Assembly (NCBI RefSeq): GCF_900129425.1
Contig: NZ_LT670817.1
Span: 4,526,001-4,590,000, forward strand
Source of the DNA: Bradyrhizobium erythrophlei
GTDB taxonomy: Bacteria; Pseudomonadota; Alphaproteobacteria; Rhizobiales; Xanthobacteraceae
DNA: 64,000 nt
Reading direction: 5' to 3'
Below are positions 53,809 through 62,553 of this stretch, one piece after another. The position numbers and the translations under genes were made by a program. The notes beneath the pieces were generated by a model. That model was not told the DNA's origin. It saw nothing but the letters and a program-made list of their open reading frames with translations, and did no database searches. Within the stretch, counting starts at the first letter, position 1; every line of letters begins with the position of its first letter.

Positions 53809-54111
53809 ATGAGCCCGACCTATTTCGCATTCCACATGGCGCGCCTAGACGATGATTTGAAAGCCGCTCGGCTGGCCGGCAACGTCCCGCAGCAGCAAGG
53901 ATTGCTCGCCCAACGGATGCTATTGCTCCGGGCGATGTACGGCCAGCGATTGGCCTGGAGGGCTTCCCCAGGAAGCCCGCTGGTGCGTCCTGCCGCTGCG
54001 GGCTCCCGAGTGCCGGTCGATCGGCGCCAGCGCATGGGCGAATCCCCGAGCCCGGCCCGGCAGACGGAAAAGGCCGCCCGGGGTGAAGCGGGCGGCCAGA
54101 TAGCTGGATAG
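53809..54111 (+). CDS. Hypothetical protein in the element
   Basis: I do not recognise it. The 100 residues begin MSPTYFAFHMARLDDDLKAA; residues 10-50 look helical and Leu/Ala/Arg-rich, the rest is Pro/Arg/Gly-rich and probably disordered. AAAGGATC nine bases before the ATG is an acceptable ribosome site. It is the first gene inside the element next to the comEC junction, and is convergent with two small leftward genes. Confidence 0.5.
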   Translation: MSPTYFAFHMARLDDDLKAARLAGNVPQQQGLLAQRMLLLRAMYGQRLAWRASPGSPLVRPAAAGSRVPVDRRQRMGESPSPARQTEKAARGEAGGQIAG

Positions 54112-54133
54112 CCCCGCACGAATGCGGATCGTC

Positions 54134-54496
54134 TCAAAGGCCGCCAAGCCGCTTAATCGCCTCTTCTATCTCCCCCGTGATGAAACGCGAGTGCGCTGCG
54201 CAGTCGCGGAGGTCCTGCAACCATGACTCTCGGATGGTATAATGCAATTCTGATGGATCAAAGCCGTGACGACCGAAGGTCACCTTACCAACGAGGGTCA
54301 CACCTCGAGAAATTGCAGTGAACCGCGCCCGGAGTGGGTTGTTGCCCTTGTGGTTAGGTTTCCGGTCGTGGCCGGGCTGGCGGTCCGGTTGCGACGCTGC
54401 CCGTTCTTCGGGTGTCCCGTTTTTCGACGCTCGGGGCCGGCGGGAATAGACGCGGCGGGATGCGTCGTAAGGGAATTTGAAAATGGTTGCTGTCAT
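54134..54496 (-). CDS. Hypothetical protein in the element
   Basis: A 120-residue basic protein starting MTATIFKFPYDASRRVYSRRPRASKNGTPEER. I recall similar openings in small proteins near integrated elements of Bradyrhizobium, but no function. GGGAGGCACCG before ATG 54496 is a strong ribosome site and fixes the start. The second half (GRHGFDPSELHYTIRESW, ITGEIEEAIKRLGGL) looks folded. It starts 11 bases after the next gene's stop. Confidence 0.6.
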   Translation of the reverse strand: MTATIFKFPYDASRRVYSRRPRASKNGTPEERAASQPDRQPGHDRKPNHKGNNPLRARFTAISRGVTLVGKVTFGRHGFDPSELHYTIRESWLQDLRDCAAHSRFITGEIEEAIKRLGGL

Positions 54497-54507
54497 CGGT
54501 GCCTCCC

Positions 54508-54795
54508 TCAAACCGTGAGCCAGCGCGTGCCAACCAGCACACGGCGCGGCCTGTTGGTGGCGCCCGTACGAAAGCGCTCGACCTCGCCGGCTATGACGAC
54601 CCTTGCTTCCTCCAGCGTTAGGCCGATCCGGATCAGGTATCGAACAAAACGGAGGAGCGCGAGATCCACATCCTCAAACGGGCTGGGAGAGTCACCGGTG
54701 AGGGTTTGGCTTTCGGGCTGTCCGATAGCGGGTTGCAGGGGGAACGAATCCACGGAGTCCGCGCGGGGCGGAAACATAGGTCTTTCGAGTGTCAT
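54508..54795 (-). CDS. Hypothetical protein in the element
   Basis: I do not recognise it. The 95 residues have a Pro/Ser-rich first half and a helical second half (DVDLALLRFVRYLIRIGLTLEEARVVIAGEVERF). An in-frame GTG at 54807 gives a slightly longer form. It is transcribed leftward with the 120-residue gene 11 bases downstream, and is separated from the polymerase gene by about 360 bases without a gene. Confidence 0.5.
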   Translation of the reverse strand: MTLERPMFPPRADSVDSFPLQPAIGQPESQTLTGDSPSPFEDVDLALLRFVRYLIRIGLTLEEARVVIAGEVERFRTGATNRPRRVLVGTRWLTV

Positions 54796-55157
54796 GGTTG
54801 GGCTCACTGGTTTGGCTTTCTAGGGCCTTGCGCGGTGTCAGACCGAGCAGCCGGGGGCTAGAAACCTGCCAGTGAGACAGGCAGAGCGTTTTTAAGGGTT
54901 GCCCCTCTGGACAGCGCGCTCACCCCCGGCCAATATGGCAGGGTTCGGAGCCGAGCCGCCAAGCTCGTCCGTTGTCAGCGGATACCCTTTCGGGGGTGCT
55001 GACATTCAGCCGCAACTCTCGACGCCAATCGAGAGCATTCTGACAAGGAATGGTGCGGCTTATCACTGGTCCGGGTTTCTAGGCCCACGGACAGCATCAA
55101 CTGATTTGCAGCGATTGCCAAGCCCCCACCTCAGAGGGGCGGCTTTCGCGCGCCGGT
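54796..55157. other. Gene-free stretch between small genes and polymerase
   Basis: No coding frame with a ribosome site or family signal is seen. On the plus strand CTGCC and GGCAG (54866-54884) make a weak hairpin followed by AGCGTTTTT, terminator-like. Base composition drops towards the right where the polymerase gene ends. Confidence 0.35.
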
Positions 55158-56756
55158 TCAGATATTTTTTCGAGCGAAGGATCGGTCAACGGCCACCCTA
55201 CCTGTGGCCGCGAACAGGTAGAATGCCGAGATGGCAAGCCAAATGAAGAAGCCGGTAATCAATATCTTCTCACCGTACCAAATCCATTGTGGGATAATTG
55301 CGCACGTCATTCCATATGCAGTCACTTTTTGAATGGCCCACGGCGGGTCGATGTTCGAAGTGCGCCGTTCGACCGAAGCAAACAGCCAACCCCAAGCGGC
55401 CAGGATTAAAACTACTCCAATTATTCGAAAATTCATGAACGGAACAACGACGGCGTGAGTGCCACCTTGCCCATACCTCATTTCGTGTGCGGGACCGTGG
55501 TCCGCATCGATCGGCCGATGATATCCCAAGCGCGAGGCCACAAACCCTGGCGGAATTGAGAGTATCAAATCGAGATAAGTTTGACCAAGCTTCATGGGCA
55601 ATTGGCCACGCAAACTGTCTCCGGCAACGCTAAGTGGGGTCAGCATAACGGCGGACCATGTGCCCTTCGGAATGATCCTATCGATCCTATCAAACAGAAC
55701 GCCCCTACCTGTAGGTTGCTGGGCAGCTTCAGCAGCACGAGGTGTCGCGGCAGAAGTGGATAATTTAGAGCCAACAGGATTGAGGTCCGAATACGATTGC
55801 TCGGCAATAGAGACAATATCGCTCAAATTCTTACCGACAAGATTTTGCCTGAGCGATTGCAACACAAAGCCAGCTGCCATCACTACGATTACCAAGGCAA
55901 CCGCCAAAGCTCGAAGTGCAACAATTTTAGATTTGCTGCGCGCGAAATGCGGGGCGCCCCATCTCCAAAATAGTATCGCGCACGCAATAACCATCGGTAT
56001 GGATTCGCGGTCCCCCCGAGCAAATTGGAGCCAGATGACGACGTACAAGATAGAACAGACTAACGCGACGAGCTTCCAAATTCCGGTGCGACGATTGGAG
56101 TCGAATATCGCATCCACGAGACACAGGATAATCAACGAATAAGAAACAAGTCCGAGGGACCCAAAGTTTAAAGACTCGGATGAGGTGCCGACTCCGGCAT
56201 ACTCCGCTTCGAAAATTGTCCTCGCCGGCGAGGCGAGCTTTGAGGCAACCAAGGCCATCGCCAGAAGGCCATAGAACCAAACAATATTTAGCGTCTTCGG
56301 TGGTACATTCTTCCAGAAGCCGTCATTGCGCCCCTCAGGTCTTGCGTAACGGGCAAACATTCCGGCCAACAGTCCGCTTACACCCGCCGCACCCAGTTCG
56401 GCCGTAAGTTTGATTGTTTCAAGATCAAACATGTACGGGTTTGTCGCGAGCCCCCATATGGTGAGATCCCCTGGTATCCATAGGTGAGCCGGCTGATAAT
56501 TCCAGTCGAAAAAAAGGTACGGAATTAGGTGGACGAATGGCAGAGCAAAGAACCCGTAGACCAGAAACGAAATAGCCCCCACCGTCCCCGCAATCAAAAA
56601 CGCGACTAGAGCAGCGACGGAAAGAAACAATATAAAAGCGGAGATCCATAACGGCAGAAGTCGGCCGGCAGCATAAGATGCGATCACCCCACATCCGATA
56701 ACAGCGAAAAAAAGTGATGCTGCACGCAACGATAAAAACTGATGACGAATATCCAT
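55158..56756 (-). CDS. Polytopic membrane protein, O-antigen polymerase/ligase (Wzy)-like
   Basis: A 532-residue protein with about eleven hydrophobic segments from the start to residue 525 and a large hydrophilic loop at roughly 325-440 containing RxxR-like charge clusters (QSLRQNLVGKN) and HRPIDADHGPAHEM. This layout is that of Wzy polymerases, which join oligosaccharide repeat units in the periplasm; primary sequence in the family is poorly conserved. It starts at ATG 56756 that shares its A with the flippase stop (TGATG), so the two are coupled. Rows sampled here run about 50-55% GC, below the backbone. Confidence 0.65.
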   Translation of the reverse strand: MDIRHQFLSLRAASLFFAVIGCGVIASYAAGRLLPLWISAFILFLSVAALVAFLIAGTVGAISFLVYGFFALPFVHLIPYLFFDWNYQPAHLWIPGDLTIWGLATNPYMFDLETIKLTAELGAAGVSGLLAGMFARYARPEGRNDGFWKNVPPKTLNIVWFYGLLAMALVASKLASPARTIFEAEYAGVGTSSESLNFGSLGLVSYSLIILCLVDAIFDSNRRTGIWKLVALVCSILYVVIWLQFARGDRESIPMVIACAILFWRWGAPHFARSKSKIVALRALAVALVIVVMAAGFVLQSLRQNLVGKNLSDIVSIAEQSYSDLNPVGSKLSTSAATPRAAEAAQQPTGRGVLFDRIDRIIPKGTWSAVMLTPLSVAGDSLRGQLPMKLGQTYLDLILSIPPGFVASRLGYHRPIDADHGPAHEMRYGQGGTHAVVVPFMNFRIIGVVLILAAWGWLFASVERRTSNIDPPWAIQKVTAYGMTCAIIPQWIWYGEKILITGFFIWLAISAFYLFAATGRVAVDRSFARKNI

Positions 56757-58066
56757 CAGGCCGACCTCTCCCCCACCAAGCCACCGCCGGAAAACATCTT
56801 CCGAACGTAAACGACGGCATACATGCATAGTTGGAGGCACTGCGCAACGAGCAGCGACGTTGCCAAGCCTGCCGATCCCCAGCCCGCATGCAGAACAAAA
56901 TAAAGAGTCGCGGACAGGTAACACACGGCGCAGGATAGAGTGAAACCGAAATTCTGAGCCGTCTTACCAGTCACCCACATAAGCTGGTTTGCGCCGACCA
57001 ACAGAGAGCTTGTAAAACCCACGGCAGCCAGAAGAAGAAGCGTTTGTCCGCTGGCCCGGAAGTCGATACCGAAAAGCAGAATGATCCAGTGCCATGTCAG
57101 GAAGACGAAAGCTAAAAGTACAAAACTGACCGCAGCAATGAGGCCCAGAGTGATCGCTGCGGTGAAAGCAAACCGCTGTCGCGTTTTGTAAATGACGCGG
57201 GTCAAATGTGGGACGATGAAGTTCGACAGCGCGGCCGGAACGAACAAGAATAGAGAGCATATCACATAGAACGCGCTGAAGACTGCAGTCTCGTGAAGGC
57301 CGTTTGAAGATGCGGCCAGCATGTTCAGGCAAACTAGGTGGATTGGCGTTGTCAACAACATGGATGCCGCCGTCGGGAATATAAAATTCCGCACTGGCAA
57401 GTCGGAATAAATCTGGCGAAATCCTCTACCCTTCCAAATGGTCGATCGAATTTTTGAGGGCAGTAAAATCAGATATGTCGAGCATCCCAGCATCGAAGTA
57501 AATGCCAATGCCAGGGACATTCCCGTGGCGCCGAGGCTCTTTGCCGCTAGCAAGCCCAAAACAACCGTCAAAATCGATAAAGTGCCCGTGCAAACCGCGG
57601 CATGTCTCCCACGGTCGATCGTATAGAGTGTAGCGTTGAGGACGGCGGCCGGTATCTGGAACAAAAGCAGCAAGGCAGCAATCCTGTAGAGGTCGCTCAG
57701 GCCGCCGCCTTGACCTGCGATACGGCTCAAGCCATCAGCCCCGACGAAGACCGCGGCTGAAAGAACAATCGCTACGAAAACCGCCGCTCGGAATATTGCT
57801 CGAATGATTACGGCCGCCGCCTCTTCCGATTCGACCGATTTTCGCGTGACGTAGACCCCAGCCGTGGCGGAAAGGCTGTCGATAGCGACGCTCCCGACAT
57901 TTACGCAAAGCGCGTATATGAGGGCGAACTTTCCGAATTCCAACGATCCTAGGATATGGGAGCCACCGACGACGAGCCCAACCGAGGCCAATCGCTGTAA
58001 ACCAAACGCCAGGACCGAGATTGCTGCGTTAATGCGGATCACTAGCCCTGGATATCCGAGAATCAT
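56756..58066 (-). CDS. Polysaccharide flippase (Wzx/MATE-like)
   Basis: A 436-residue protein with about twelve hydrophobic segments and the Wzx-like opening MILGYPGLVIRINAAISVLAFGLQRLASVGLVVGG, GKFALIYALCVNVGSVAIDS and a typical second half. Flippases of this fold move undecaprenyl-linked oligosaccharides across the inner membrane. ATG 58066 is chosen because the 40 codons upstream to ATG 58186 look non-native; neither has a good ribosome site. It is coupled to the Wzy-like gene by TGATG. No glycosyltransferase lies in the window. Confidence 0.72.
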   Translation of the reverse strand: MILGYPGLVIRINAAISVLAFGLQRLASVGLVVGGSHILGSLEFGKFALIYALCVNVGSVAIDSLSATAGVYVTRKSVESEEAAAVIIRAIFRAAVFVAIVLSAAVFVGADGLSRIAGQGGGLSDLYRIAALLLLFQIPAAVLNATLYTIDRGRHAAVCTGTLSILTVVLGLLAAKSLGATGMSLALAFTSMLGCSTYLILLPSKIRSTIWKGRGFRQIYSDLPVRNFIFPTAASMLLTTPIHLVCLNMLAASSNGLHETAVFSAFYVICSLFLFVPAALSNFIVPHLTRVIYKTRQRFAFTAAITLGLIAAVSFVLLAFVFLTWHWIILLFGIDFRASGQTLLLLAAVGFTSSLLVGANQLMWVTGKTAQNFGFTLSCAVCYLSATLYFVLHAGWGSAGLATSLLVAQCLQLCMYAVVYVRKMFSGGGLVGERSA

Positions 58067-58267
58067 ATTGGTTGTAAACGCTCGGAAAGCGTACCTTTTA
58101 GTTGTTGTTGAATATAACCGGCTGCGCTTTTCGTCGGCACGGGAATGGCCGGCCGTGGAGCGTTGTTGCCCGAGGGCTGGGGTCATAGTAATAGCAACAA
58201 CGGTCGGGGCGCCTCCAACGGTCCCCCTCGATCAGCGCCGGCTCGCGCGCTAGGCTGGGGTAAAGCG

Positions 58268-58687
58268 ATGGAATTAGCGGAACGGTGGACGCGATCAAGG
58301 CAGATCAAGGTCGGGTTGGCGGCCTTCGCATTTTACTTCGCCGTCGCGGGCTATTTGAAATACACCTATGTCCCGCCGCCCGACCCGCCGAAGGATCACA
58401 TCTGGCTCGAGGGGCCGTTCATCCGATATGAAGGGTCAAAGGCCGGCTATATCGCAATCCTGCCGAAGCTGGATGCTATGGCTGATCGCTCGGACGATCC
58501 GTTTCGGTCGCCGCTCATCGTATATGAAAACGACATCGCGCTAGGCCCGGCACATACCGTACACGCTGATATCGCCAACGGGCGCTTCTCGCATTGGGAG
58601 GGCCTCGGCGTGGTGTTCTCGGCCAGCGACAACAGCGATCCGAATAGCAACTGGAAAAAATACTCGGTCGGCCGACCGAAATCATAG
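58268..58687 (+). CDS. Small single-pass membrane protein, unknown
   Basis: I do not recognise a family. The 139 residues have one membrane segment at about 16-36 (IKVGLAAFAFYFAVAGYLKY) and a C-terminal domain of about 100 residues with a beta-rich look (ILPKLDAMADR, PLIVYENDIALGP, WEGLGVVFSASD). It is the only rightward gene between the flippase and the tail gene, from which it is divided by 37 bases. A phage lysis or surface-exclusion role is possible but not shown. Confidence 0.55.
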   Translation: MELAERWTRSRQIKVGLAAFAFYFAVAGYLKYTYVPPPDPPKDHIWLEGPFIRYEGSKAGYIAILPKLDAMADRSDDPFRSPLIVYENDIALGPAHTVHADIANGRFSHWEGLGVVFSASDNSDPNSNWKKYSVGRPKS

Positions 58688-58724
58688 AGGCTGCCGGCGG
58701 TCGCGGTTGGATTGGCGTGGTCTA

Positions 58725-61028
58725 TTAGGTCGCCGGATAGATGCACTCAAAATTGACCGTCGCGCCGGTTAGATTAGTATTCGTCACCGCAACGTTTCCC
58801 GAGGTGAACATCTGGAGATTTTTCGTGTTCACAATCGGCTTGATAAGCATGCCGAATCCCGCGCTCGACGAAGTGACAAAACACTGCGCAGCGCTCGTGC
58901 GATTTGGCACGGTAACGGCCAATCCATTCAGTTGGGCAGTCGCACCGCTCGCTGTCGAGGGATAGGTCACCGAGACAAGCTGGTGGACCATATTACCGAC
59001 CTGATACCCCTCTTGCGACAGGGTAAGGGATAGAGCAGCGCCGCTGCCATCTACAATAGCCGGTGTAGCGTTAAGCACAGCCGCGGGGCCACCCGCTGTG
59101 TTCAGTGCCCCGCCTAGCGCAGCCGGCACGCCAGATCCAAGCCCGCTCACATCCCCGTTGATGCGAACAGTCAGCGTATTGTTGATGCCGCTGATCGTCT
59201 TGTTCGTCAGGATGTCAGCGGTTGCCCGAGCTACCAGCGTGTCGGTGGAATTCGGCACCGTGACGGTTGCCGTTCCCGCCGGAGCCGAAAGCGAGTTGCC
59301 GTTGATCTTGATCGTATTAGGCGCGGCCGTGTCGATCGTCTTGTTCGTGAGAGTGTCGGTCGTGGCGCGAGCCACAATTGTGTCGGTCCCGGCAGGAGCC
59401 GGGAGCACGGCCGTTCCGGATGCCGTAGCTGCCGCCTGTACCGTTGTGGCGCCGGATGAGCCGTTGAAAACCGCAACTCCGGCAATGCCAAGCGCCTGGA
59501 AAGTCGTTCCCGAAATTGTCGAGCTATAGAGCGCTGTCGGAGGAACCGTTGCTGACGTGCCGGGCGGGCTGCCGCCAAGGTTAACCGCCGTCATTCCGGT
59601 GACGGTTTGCGTTGTGCCGGATTGCCAAAAATTATCCTTGTAGGACAGCATATCGTTGCTGTTGGCGAACGTTGCATTGACCGCCGTGCCGCAGCCACCC
59701 GACAGGTAGGTTGATTGCTGGATCGTCGCGTACAGCGTGTTTTTCAGAAACACACCGCAGCGGACTCCGTCTAGATCGGAATTGCTGATGGTCAGCCCCT
59801 GCAACTGTGCGGCTGGGCTAATGAAGAAGCTGTCGGCAGCGCCGGACGATCCCTGTTCAGTTCGCACGTTCGCAAATGACAGACGATATCCGGCGACAAG
59901 CCCAAGATTGAATGTTGCACTGCCCGTCGTGACTGAAACAGGATTGGAGGGCGTAACCGAACAGACGCCGGGATTGGCGATCGACACACCAGCAGGAGGC
60001 GCCTGAATTACACCTCCGACAGCGTTTAGAACTTGAAGCTGGATAGGCGTTGAGCAGGTGCCACCAGCGACTGTCAGCATCTGACCATTGGTATAGCCAG
60101 CGCCCCCCGAGACTACGGCAGAAACAAAATCAGCAGCTTCCCCTCCGGGATAGTAGAAGCCGTGTGTGCCGCCGTTCCACGACTCGTAACCGTCGAAGGT
60201 CGTGTTTGTGAATACGACACCGGGATCGACCAGGATTACTGGATGGGTGCCGCTGCCGATGTCGCTGACCAGATACATGTCAGAAAAATGATAGTGATCG
60301 GCGCTACCGTACCAGTGCGGGTTCATCCCAATATGAAGAGGGATTTGAGCCTGAAAATAGACATTGGATACAGTAGTCGTATCGCGACCGTGCGAGTAAA
60401 TGCATTGCGATCCGGCGCCTCCGGTTAATTGCGAAGCACTTCCAAGGACACCGCCCGAGCAGAATATGTCATGAGCATCAAAGTTCGAGACATCATACCA
60501 CTGCACCATGACCTTGGTGTGGGTCGTGTCGGTTGACAGGATCGACAACTTGCTGATGCCGCCGCCGTAGATTTCGTTGACGCCATTCGACCATTGCAGA
60601 AACGGGCCATCTGTCGATGGCTGGAATTGCAGCGCCGTCGAGAACTTACTTGCCCCTTCGAGGTAAACCCCCTCTTTGGTGAAGTTGATCGCGCTGGCCT
60701 GCGTGAAATTATAGGTGCAGTTGTTCGGGAACAACACGCGGACGGGGCCGGAGACGGAGTTGACGGCGGACAGGAGGGCGGCGGTGTTGTCGGAAACGGT
60801 GCAGCCGCCATGCTGACTTTCGATGGTGACGCCCGGGATGCCGTTAGTCCCGAATTGCGCCTCCAGCGTCGCGAACGGGATCTGCTGCGATGGCCCGGTG
60901 TCGCCCGGGTGTGCGCCGAGGCGTCCTATGACGGTGTTGTATCCGACCGTGGGAAACTGCTGTGCGCTCGCGGTAGCGATGCCGACGAGCGAGAGAAGCC
61001 CGGCGAGGGCAAGCCTGATCCTGCTCAT
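58725..61028 (-). CDS. Phage tail-spike-like beta-helix protein with signal peptide
   Basis: A 767-residue protein. A clear Sec signal peptide (MSRIRLALAGLLSLVGIATASA) precedes a segment with VIGRLGAHPGDTGPSQQIPF typical of phage tail proteins in this group, then a right-handed beta-helix region (about 60-520) rich in Asn, Gly, Thr and Ser, then repeats with TDTLTNKT (about 555-640) and a C-terminal domain. The TDTLTNKT motif is common in phage tail fibres. The start overlaps the upstream gene by ATGA. A tail spike would bind or cut host polysaccharide; export by Sec is unusual for one. Confidence 0.72.
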   Translation of the reverse strand: MSRIRLALAGLLSLVGIATASAQQFPTVGYNTVIGRLGAHPGDTGPSQQIPFATLEAQFGTNGIPGVTIESQHGGCTVSDNTAALLSAVNSVSGPVRVLFPNNCTYNFTQASAINFTKEGVYLEGASKFSTALQFQPSTDGPFLQWSNGVNEIYGGGISKLSILSTDTTHTKVMVQWYDVSNFDAHDIFCSGGVLGSASQLTGGAGSQCIYSHGRDTTTVSNVYFQAQIPLHIGMNPHWYGSADHYHFSDMYLVSDIGSGTHPVILVDPGVVFTNTTFDGYESWNGGTHGFYYPGGEAADFVSAVVSGGAGYTNGQMLTVAGGTCSTPIQLQVLNAVGGVIQAPPAGVSIANPGVCSVTPSNPVSVTTGSATFNLGLVAGYRLSFANVRTEQGSSGAADSFFISPAAQLQGLTISNSDLDGVRCGVFLKNTLYATIQQSTYLSGGCGTAVNATFANSNDMLSYKDNFWQSGTTQTVTGMTAVNLGGSPPGTSATVPPTALYSSTISGTTFQALGIAGVAVFNGSSGATTVQAAATASGTAVLPAPAGTDTIVARATTDTLTNKTIDTAAPNTIKINGNSLSAPAGTATVTVPNSTDTLVARATADILTNKTISGINNTLTVRINGDVSGLGSGVPAALGGALNTAGGPAAVLNATPAIVDGSGAALSLTLSQEGYQVGNMVHQLVSVTYPSTASGATAQLNGLAVTVPNRTSAAQCFVTSSSAGFGMLIKPIVNTKNLQMFTSGNVAVTNTNLTGATVNFECIYPAT

Positions 61029-61303
61029 CGCGGCGCCCTCGCCACGGCGACCGCGCGCGCTGCGTCTGGGTTGGCTTCGAGCGTATCGCTGATCTTCGTC
61101 TGCAAATCCCAATACGCGAGCGGCGGCGGGGCAATGAACGTGCTAGGCGCCGCGAGGTCTACCAATCGCGTGATTTCCGCGACTTCGGCCGGACTGAGCT
61201 TGAGCGTGATATCGGGCGCGGCCTCCTGGGCGAAGGCAGACGTAGCCGACAGCCAAACGGCAATCGCGAGAAAATAGAAACATAGAGATGCTTTCGTCGG
61301 CAT
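61025..61303 (-). CDS. Small exported protein coupled to tail-spike-like gene
   Basis: A 92-residue protein with a signal peptide (MPTKASLCFYFLAIAVWLSATSAFAQ) and a mature part of 66 residues, mostly helical and charged (LKLSPAEVAEITRLVDLAAPS). Its stop overlaps the next start as ATGA, so both are translated together. I do not recognise the family; an outer spanin or periplasmic partner of the tail protein is a guess. No lipobox cysteine follows the signal. Confidence 0.6.
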   Translation of the reverse strand: MPTKASLCFYFLAIAVWLSATSAFAQEAAPDITLKLSPAEVAEITRLVDLAAPSTFIAPPPLAYWDLQTKISDTLEANPDAARAVAVARAPR

Positions 61304-61595
61304 GGCCGCGCGCCTTCTGGATTAGAGGGACCGATGCGAACGCGCTGGCTGGGCGTCGTTCAGACTCATCGGCCGTATCCAGTGACGGGGGCCGCCATAA
61401 CTTCTCTTGCGAGCGCCGTATCCGAGTGATCGGGGGCGCGGTTAGATCAAACTTGCGGCCGTGTCCCTTGCAGGGGGCCGTTACGCTTTAAAGAAAAAGC
61501 GGACTGGTTTTCTCCCCGCACACCAGCCCAAGCGCGGATGAAAGGACGCTCGCACGCCCCTGAAGTTCTGAATTTATGGGTTTCGATTTTGGCGG
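61304..61595. other. Gene-free stretch in prophage
   Basis: About 290 bases without a supported coding frame. It may hold the promoter for the exported small gene and tail gene; GCTTTAAAGAAAAAGC at 61483 is AT-rich and partly palindromic. No clear operator is seen. Confidence 0.3.
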
Positions 61596-62000
61596 TCATG
61601 CTGGCGCTGCCTCTTGCGGGGTGTGCTCAGCGCGGCCTCGGTATGTCGGCGACATTTTCAGGGCGGCGACGAGCGACGGGTTGAGCAGCGCAAACGTCGA
61701 AAAATTCTGCGCGTAGACGTCGAGAAATTTGCCGTCTGGCAGTTTCTGCGCTTCGTGCATGATCTCATAGGCCTTGTCGCAGGCGGGCTCGACAGCCGCG
61801 ATCATCTCTGCAGTGAGCCAACGGCTATCGCGATCGGTCATCCTGTCCAGGTGCTCAAGGTATTTCAGCCTGAATTCCGCGGGAATTTTCTGAGCGAGCA
61901 TGCGCTTTGTTGCTGAGACCATAACGAGCGTATATTTGTACCCATTCGGGGTAGCACTCTCGCGCAAGAATGCCTCGATGCCTTCCTTAGTTTCCGGCAT
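61596..62000 (-). CDS. Hypothetical prophage protein
   Basis: I do not recognise it. The 134 residues start MPETKEGIEAFLRESATPNGYKY and are mainly helical with no signal or membrane segment; the end (YRGRAEHTPQEAAPA) is flexible. GAGG five bases before ATG 62000 supports the start over one four codons earlier. It overlaps the terminase-like gene by 14 bases, so it belongs to the same operon and may act in packaging or head assembly. Confidence 0.6.
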   Translation of the reverse strand: MPETKEGIEAFLRESATPNGYKYTLVMVSATKRMLAQKIPAEFRLKYLEHLDRMTDRDSRWLTAEMIAAVEPACDKAYEIMHEAQKLPDGKFLDVYAQNFSTFALLNPSLVAALKMSPTYRGRAEHTPQEAAPA

Positions 62001-62553
62001 GGTTGGCCTCATTGGCGCGGCCCTCGATCACTACCGGCGCCGGCAAGCTGAATTTTGCGCAGAGTTCCGCGATTCTTTTCATGACCTGAGCGGTCTCGGC
62101 AAACGCCGGCGTGGCGTCATGGTTGACCTTGACGACGGTTTCAAGCGGCATGGTTCGATCGAGCACCATCGCAATTCCGCGCGCGTGATCCTTTGCCTTC
62201 GGATCCTCGATCAGACGTGACAATGCGCTGATGGCTCGCGGCGCGCTGCTGCGAATGTACTTCTGATCTTCCTCCGCGATCGCGGCGAGCACGCGCTCGT
62301 CATGCGCGAGGCGGCTGGCGATCGTCGCCATGGATTGCGCGGATGATTGCGGCGTGCCGAAACCAGCAAGCTTGGCGGCCTTCACGCGGGCGCCGTGGCC
62401 GGGCCGCACCGTGTAGAGCGCGCGCACGAAAGCCCGGTGACGATCGGTCGGCAGTGCCAGCATCGCCGGACCATCCTTGGCGTCGACAGGATCGAGCGGC
62501 GCCAGTTCGCGGCGCTTGCCTCTCGTTCGCTTGCTGGTCGGCTTTTCGGTCAT
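61987..62553 (-). CDS. Terminase small subunit-like protein
   Basis: A 188-residue protein with a basic N-terminus (SKRTRGKRRE), then RHRAFVRALYTVRPGHGARVKAAKLAGFG followed by helical RLAHDERVLAAIAEED, the pattern of small terminase subunits that recognise phage DNA. The C-terminus is Pro/Ala-rich. It starts in an ATGA overlap with the upstream gene. No large subunit is adjacent in this direction; one would be expected nearby or past the window edge. Another DNA-binding role remains possible. Confidence 0.6.
   Translation of the reverse strand: MTEKPTSKRTRGKRRELAPLDPVDAKDGPAMLALPTDRHRAFVRALYTVRPGHGARVKAAKLAGFGTPQSSAQSMATIASRLAHDERVLAAIAEEDQKYIRSSAPRAISALSRLIEDPKAKDHARGIAMVLDRTMPLETVVKVNHDATPAFAETAQVMKRIAELCAKFSLPAPVVIEGRANEANHAGN

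Noticed and set aside
53646..54133. Integrase gene at the element's left edge
   Set aside because: Only a 100-residue unknown protein is encoded; no tyrosine or serine recombinase motif is found anywhere in 53.6-64 kb.
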